Shown here in pieces: positions 60,856 through 64,000 of a stretch of 64,000 nt of DNA (the stretch's first letter is position 1; each line of letters starts with the position of its first letter). The stretch covers positions 682,001 through 746,000 of the forward strand of contig CAVSBW010000002.1 of assembly GCA_963726295.1 (NCBI GenBank), in the 5' to 3' direction. Source of the stretch: DASSQJ01 sp963726295. GTDB lineage: Bacteria; Actinomycetota; Actinomycetes; Actinomycetales; Dermatophilaceae. A program made the translations under genes and the position numbers. Below the pieces are notes generated by a model, which saw only the letters and a program-made list of their open reading frames with translations, was not told the origin of the DNA and made no database searches.

Positions 60856-62039
60856 GCGCCCGGGAGACGATCCGGCTGGTCGCGGCGCGCGAGGTGTCGA
60901 CCCGAATCCGGTCCAGGGCCTTCCTCTGGACCACCGGCCTCCTCCTCCTGGCGATCGTCGGCGGCGGTGTCGTGCTCCACCTCGCCGTCGGCTCGACCAC
61001 GGCGACGACCGTCGCCGTCACCCCGCAGACCAGGGCCCTCGTGCAGCCGATGCAGGACCTCGCGCGAGCGAGCGACACGGAGGTCGAGGTCAGCCAGGTC
61101 CCCGACGACGCGGCTGCCGAGGCTGCGGTGCGCAGCGAGGAGGTCGACGTGGCCCTCACCGGAGAGGCGTCCGACTTCACCGTGGTGGTACGCACGGAGC
61201 CGGACCCGGCCCAGTACGCGATGTTCACCGTGCTGCGCCAGCAGGCCGCCCTCCGCTCCGTCGTCTCCGACCTCGGGGGTGACCCGGCGGCCGTTGCGCA
61301 GCAGCTGGCCTCGGCGACGCTCGACGTCCGGGCTCTCGAGCCCGCGCCAGAGCGGGACGGAGGGCAGATCGCGGCCGGATACGTGGCCGGCATCCTGCTC
61401 TTCCTCGCGTTGCAGACCACGGCGCAGCTCGTCTCGCAGGGCGTGGTGGAGGAGAAGTCGACCCGCGTGGTCGAGCTGTTGCTCAGCACCATCCGGCCCT
61501 GGCAGCTCATGGCCGGCAAGGTGCTCGGGATCGGCGTCATCGGCCTGCTCCAGGTGGTCGCCGTCATCGGGGCCGCGGCGGGTACCGCACTGGCGCTCGG
61601 CCTCCTCGACACGAGCAGCCTCGACCTGGGCTCCACGGTGGTGTGGGCGCTGGCCTGGTTCGTCCTCGGCTTCGTCACGTACGCGCTGGCGCTGGCCTCG
61701 CTCGCCTCGCTCGTCTCCCGTCAGGAGGACGTCGGGTCCGTGACCGCGCCGGTCCTCCTGCTCATGATCATCCCGTACATCATCGGGATCAGCATCGCCC
61801 CGTGGGACCCGACGAACACGATCGTCGTCCTGCTCAGCTACATCCCCTTCGCGGCACCCTTGGTCATGCCGATGCGGATCGCGCTCGGCACCGTGGAGAC
61901 CTGGCAGGTGCTCGCCTCCTTCGCCGCCTCTGCGGCGCTCGTACCGGTGCTCGTGTGGGCTGCGGGCCGGATCTACTCGAACGCGGTGCTGCGCACCGGC
62001 GCCCGGGTGCGCCTGCGCGACGCGCTACGGTCGCGCTGA
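60852..62039 (+). CDS. ABC-2 type exporter permease (NatB-like)
   Basis: A 395-residue permease. Helix 1 is at about 22-46, then an extracytoplasmic domain of about 130 residues, then five helices from about 178 to 385. Key segments are VSQGVVEEKSTRVVELLLSTIRPWQLMAGKVLG (coupling region) and IIPYIIGISIAPWDPTN. This is the NatB/YhaP plan; NatAB of Bacillus exports sodium, but actinobacterial relatives have unknown substrates. ATG 60852 overlaps the ATPase stop (ATGA). Confidence 0.93.
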   Translation: MSARETIRLVAAREVSTRIRSRAFLWTTGLLLLAIVGGGVVLHLAVGSTTATTVAVTPQTRALVQPMQDLARASDTEVEVSQVPDDAAAEAAVRSEEVDVALTGEASDFTVVVRTEPDPAQYAMFTVLRQQAALRSVVSDLGGDPAAVAQQLASATLDVRALEPAPERDGGQIAAGYVAGILLFLALQTTAQLVSQGVVEEKSTRVVELLLSTIRPWQLMAGKVLGIGVIGLLQVVAVIGAAAGTALALGLLDTSSLDLGSTVVWALAWFVLGFVTYALALASLASLVSRQEDVGSVTAPVLLLMIIPYIIGISIAPWDPTNTIVVLLSYIPFAAPLVMPMRIALGTVETWQVLASFAASAALVPVLVWAAGRIYSNAVLRTGARVRLRDALRSR

Positions 62040-62136
62040 CCGCACCGGCGCGGCTCGCCGCACACGTCGACATGCCGGACCTGGAGGGGCCCGGGCACGG
62101 TTCGTACGATCGACGGGTGCGCGAATCCGGACGCCG

Positions 62137-62934
62137 ATGAGCGGCCGCCGCCGGGCGGCGCTGGTCGGCCTGCTCGCCGTCGTGGCCCTGGTCGCGCTGG
62201 GCCTGCTGCTGGTCGCCCGCGCCGGCGGCGGGGTACCGCAGGACGAGCCCGGGCCGGTGCTCCTGGTCCCCGGCTACGGCGGCGACACCGCGTCGCTCGA
62301 GCCGCTCGCCGCGGCCCTCCGGGCCTCCGGACGCCAGGCCCGGGTCGTGCCGGTCGGCGACGGCACCGGCGACCTCCGCGACCAGGCGGAGCAGGTGGCC
62401 CGCGCCGCCGACGACGCCGTCGCGGCCGGTGCTCCGTCGGTTGACGTCGTCGGCTACTCGGCCGGTGGGGTCGTCGCCCGCGTCTGGGTGGCCGACCTCG
62501 GCGGAGGCGAGCAGGCCCGGCGCGTGGTCACCCTCGGATCCCCGCACCACGGCACCACAGTGGCCAGCCTCGGCGCCCTGCTCGCCACCGGTGCCTGCCC
62601 GAAGGCCTGCCGCCAGCTCGCCGAGGGCAGCGACCTGCTCGCCGGCCTCCCGGAGGCGCCGCGCGGACCGGTCTGGACCAGCGTGTGGACCGTCGACGAC
62701 GAGGTGGTGACCCCACCGGACTCGGCCGTGCTCGCCGGAGCCGTCGACGTCGAGCTGCAGTCGGTCTGCCCGGACGCACGGGTCGCCCACGGCTCGCTGA
62801 CCCGAGACCCCCTCGCCGTCGGGACCGTGCTCACGGCGCTGGGGGTCCCGCCGCTCGAGGCCGCGCCGGGCCCCACTGACTGCGGGCCCCTGCGGGCCGC
62901 GGGTGCGGGTGCCCTCGCGGCCGCGGGCGGCTGA
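62137..62934 (+). CDS. Secreted or membrane-anchored lipase-like alpha/beta hydrolase
   Basis: A 265-residue protein with an N-terminal hydrophobic helix (about 8-28) that may be a signal anchor. A lipase class 2-like domain follows: VLLVPGYGGDTASLEPL (oxyanion region), nucleophile elbow VDVVGYSAGGVVARVW (Ser near 109), VTLGSPHHGTTVASLG, and DDEVVTPPDSAVL (acid) and VAHGSLTRDPLAV (probable His). A Cys pair in TGACPKACRQ may form a disulfide, which fits an extracytoplasmic location. Substrate unknown. Confidence 0.87.
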   Translation: MSGRRRAALVGLLAVVALVALGLLLVARAGGGVPQDEPGPVLLVPGYGGDTASLEPLAAALRASGRQARVVPVGDGTGDLRDQAEQVARAADDAVAAGAPSVDVVGYSAGGVVARVWVADLGGGEQARRVVTLGSPHHGTTVASLGALLATGACPKACRQLAEGSDLLAGLPEAPRGPVWTSVWTVDDEVVTPPDSAVLAGAVDVELQSVCPDARVAHGSLTRDPLAVGTVLTALGVPPLEAAPGPTDCGPLRAAGAGALAAAGG

Positions 62935-62945
62935 CCCGCCCCCGA

Positions 62946-63758
62946 TCAGCTCGTGATGTCGCGGGTCGTGAAGTTGGCCCACGCCGCCCCCAGGAGCACG
63001 ACCACCCATCCGGTCTGGACGAGCGCACCGGCCTGGAGGTCGTGCCACGGGATGGGGTCGCGGAACAGGTCGACCCAGGCCAGCCAGTAGCGGGTCGGTA
63101 GGTAGTCGCGCACGGCCCCAGCGGCGTCGAGGGCGACGAGCACGGTGCTGCTGACGAGGACGGCCAGGCCGCCGAGCGCGGCGGCCAGCGGGGAGTCGGT
63201 GAGCGTCGAGAGAAGCAGCGCGACGGCGGCGACGCCGACCATCGACCAGCCGATGTAGAGCACCATGACGACGGTGCGCCACACGAGGTCCGCGGGGGTC
63301 AGGCTCGTCCCCGCGAGGGTGGTCGTCGTCAGCTGGCCGGAGTTGCCGAGCAGTGAGATGCCGGTGACGTAGCCGACGAGGGCCACGGCCAGGACCGCGA
63401 CGAAGGTGTACGCGATGACGGACAGGAGCTTGGCGACGAGGAGGCGGGTGCGGCCGACCGGACGGACGAGGAGGTAGCGCAGCGTGCCGATCGCCGCCTC
63501 ACCGGCGACAGCCTCGCCGGCCTGGACGGCCACGGCGATGGGCAGGAAGAACGGGAGGACGATGCCGAGGGCGGCCGCCGGGTAGAGCGCCCCGTTGCCG
63601 AGGACCGCGGCGAGCAGGGTGGGCCCCTGGCCGGGGCGCGGCGCGATCTCGGTGACCGCGAGGAAGACCGCCACGATCACCGGGAGCAGGCACAGCAGGC
63701 CGATGCTCACCCACGTCCGGGGCCGCAGGACGAGTTTGCGGAGCTCGACACGGATCAC
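62946..63758 (-). CDS. ABC-2 type exporter permease
   Basis: A 270-residue permease with six helices (about 18-36, 58-78, 108-130, 158-180, 183-203 and 245-262). VELRKLVLRPRTWVSIGLL and AVAGEAAIGTLRYLLVRPVGRTRLLVAKLL are characteristic of the ABC-2 family. The GTG start overlaps the stop of an upstream-encoded protein as GTGA, evidently its ATPase. Convergent with the lipase-like gene at a 12-bp gap. Confidence 0.9.
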   Translation of the reverse strand: MIRVELRKLVLRPRTWVSIGLLCLLPVIVAVFLAVTEIAPRPGQGPTLLAAVLGNGALYPAAALGIVLPFFLPIAVAVQAGEAVAGEAAIGTLRYLLVRPVGRTRLLVAKLLSVIAYTFVAVLAVALVGYVTGISLLGNSGQLTTTTLAGTSLTPADLVWRTVVMVLYIGWSMVGVAAVALLLSTLTDSPLAAALGGLAVLVSSTVLVALDAAGAVRDYLPTRYWLAWVDLFRDPIPWHDLQAGALVQTGWVVVLLGAAWANFTTRDITS

Positions 63759-64000
63759 GTCGTCAGCTCCAGCACCGACTGCTCGAGCGTCCGGCGCTCA
63801 GGTGATGCCTCGAGCACCCGCACCCCCGCCCGGACGAGCCGCTCGGTGGCCTCGGCGACGCTCGTGGCGTCGAGGACGAGGTCCCCGTCGCCCGCCGGCC
63901 GTCCGTCGACCGAGAGGCCCAGAGCCCGGGCCCCGGCCGCGACGTCATCGACACGCACGAGCGTCCGGCCGGTGGGTCCACGGAGGGCGTCGAGGTCGTC
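63755..64000 (-). CDS. ABC transporter ATP-binding protein, C-terminal end (cut by window edge)
   Basis: The last 81 codons of a gene that continues past the window. The segment GRTLVRVDDVAAGARALGLSV and the tail VLEASPERRTLEQSVLELT match the C-terminal extension of CcmA-type ATPases, in which Leu-Glu/Asp-Leu-Thr is the usual ending. The stop overlaps the permease start by 4 nt. The catalytic motifs are outside the window, so the ATPase role is inferred from the ending and the partner. Confidence 0.75.
   Translation of the reverse strand, partial: DDLDALRGPTGRTLVRVDDVAAGARALGLSVDGRPAGDGDLVLDATSVAEATERLVRAGVRVLEASPERRTLEQSVLELTT

Overview
The window is about 64 kb of very G+C-rich DNA with dense genes, many GTG starts, 4-nt ATGA/GTGA stop-start overlaps and several probable leaderless promoters. 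Actinobacterial families (DUF3263, DUF3349, WXG100, Rv1855c-like F420 oxidoreductase, HrcA/CIRCE-controlled lone groEL, a SigK/RskA/fasciclin locus) point to a high-GC actinomycete. Micrococcales, perhaps the Intrasporangiaceae, is my best guess; it is an inference from gene content, not a database match. The segment reads as ordinary chromosome. I saw no rRNA, tRNA, CRISPR array, prophage or plasmid functions. It carries one complete insertion sequence and one clearly broken gene. No intergenic stretch exceeds about 300 bp.

Layout. 0-11 kb: the end of an MFS transporter, a 19-bp tandem repeat array, a Gly/Asn-rich membrane protein, HMG-CoA lyase, a DUF4190-like protein, a PhoP-like two-component pair followed by an HtrA protease, a DUF2339 membrane protein, an HD-domain protein, a DUF4031-NUDIX fusion and an orphan WXG100 protein. 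11-18 kb: a MacB/FtsX-type ABC exporter, a PhoD-like phosphatase and groEL with two CIRCE operators. 18-22 kb: a low-affinity phosphate transporter operon, DUF3349, DUF3263 and a HAD phosphatase. 22-25 kb: an arsenic resistance locus (arsI/cadI, acr3 and arsC, divergent from arsR). 25-31 kb: uracil-DNA glycosylase, an SGNH hydrolase, an intact IS481-family element inside what looks like a former terminator, and a NarL-type two-component pair.

31-36 kb: a molybdate uptake operon led by an HTH-Mop regulator, then an acyl-CoA dehydrogenase and a lipoprotein. 36-46 kb: an MFS transporter, a Rho_N-like small protein, a two-component pair whose genes are convergent and overlap, a membrane alpha/beta-hydrolase, 6-phosphogluconate dehydrogenase and a GAF-SpoIIE phosphatase. 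46-50 kb: an aldo/keto reductase, a gamma-carbonic-anhydrase-like protein, and an ECF sigma factor / anti-sigma pair facing a fasciclin lipoprotein, with a shared bipartite promoter-like motif. 50-64 kb: an alpha/beta hydrolase, two ABC-2 exporters and the end of a third, a P-loop kinase/F420-oxidoreductase fusion, a decayed sensor kinase beside an intact MFS-cyclic-nucleotide-binding fusion, a Vps62-like membrane protein and a secreted lipase-like hydrolase.

The theme is envelope and stress physiology: four sensor kinases (one dead), a sigma/anti-sigma switch, a SpoIIE phosphatase, HtrA, GroEL and several exporters. The signals I think most deserve follow-up are the shared SigK-type promoter motif with a short in-frame leader ORF, the dispersed 19-bp repeat family at two convergent intergenic sites, the IS481 insertion into a terminator, and the kinase/MFS-cNMP pair with the kinase decayed.
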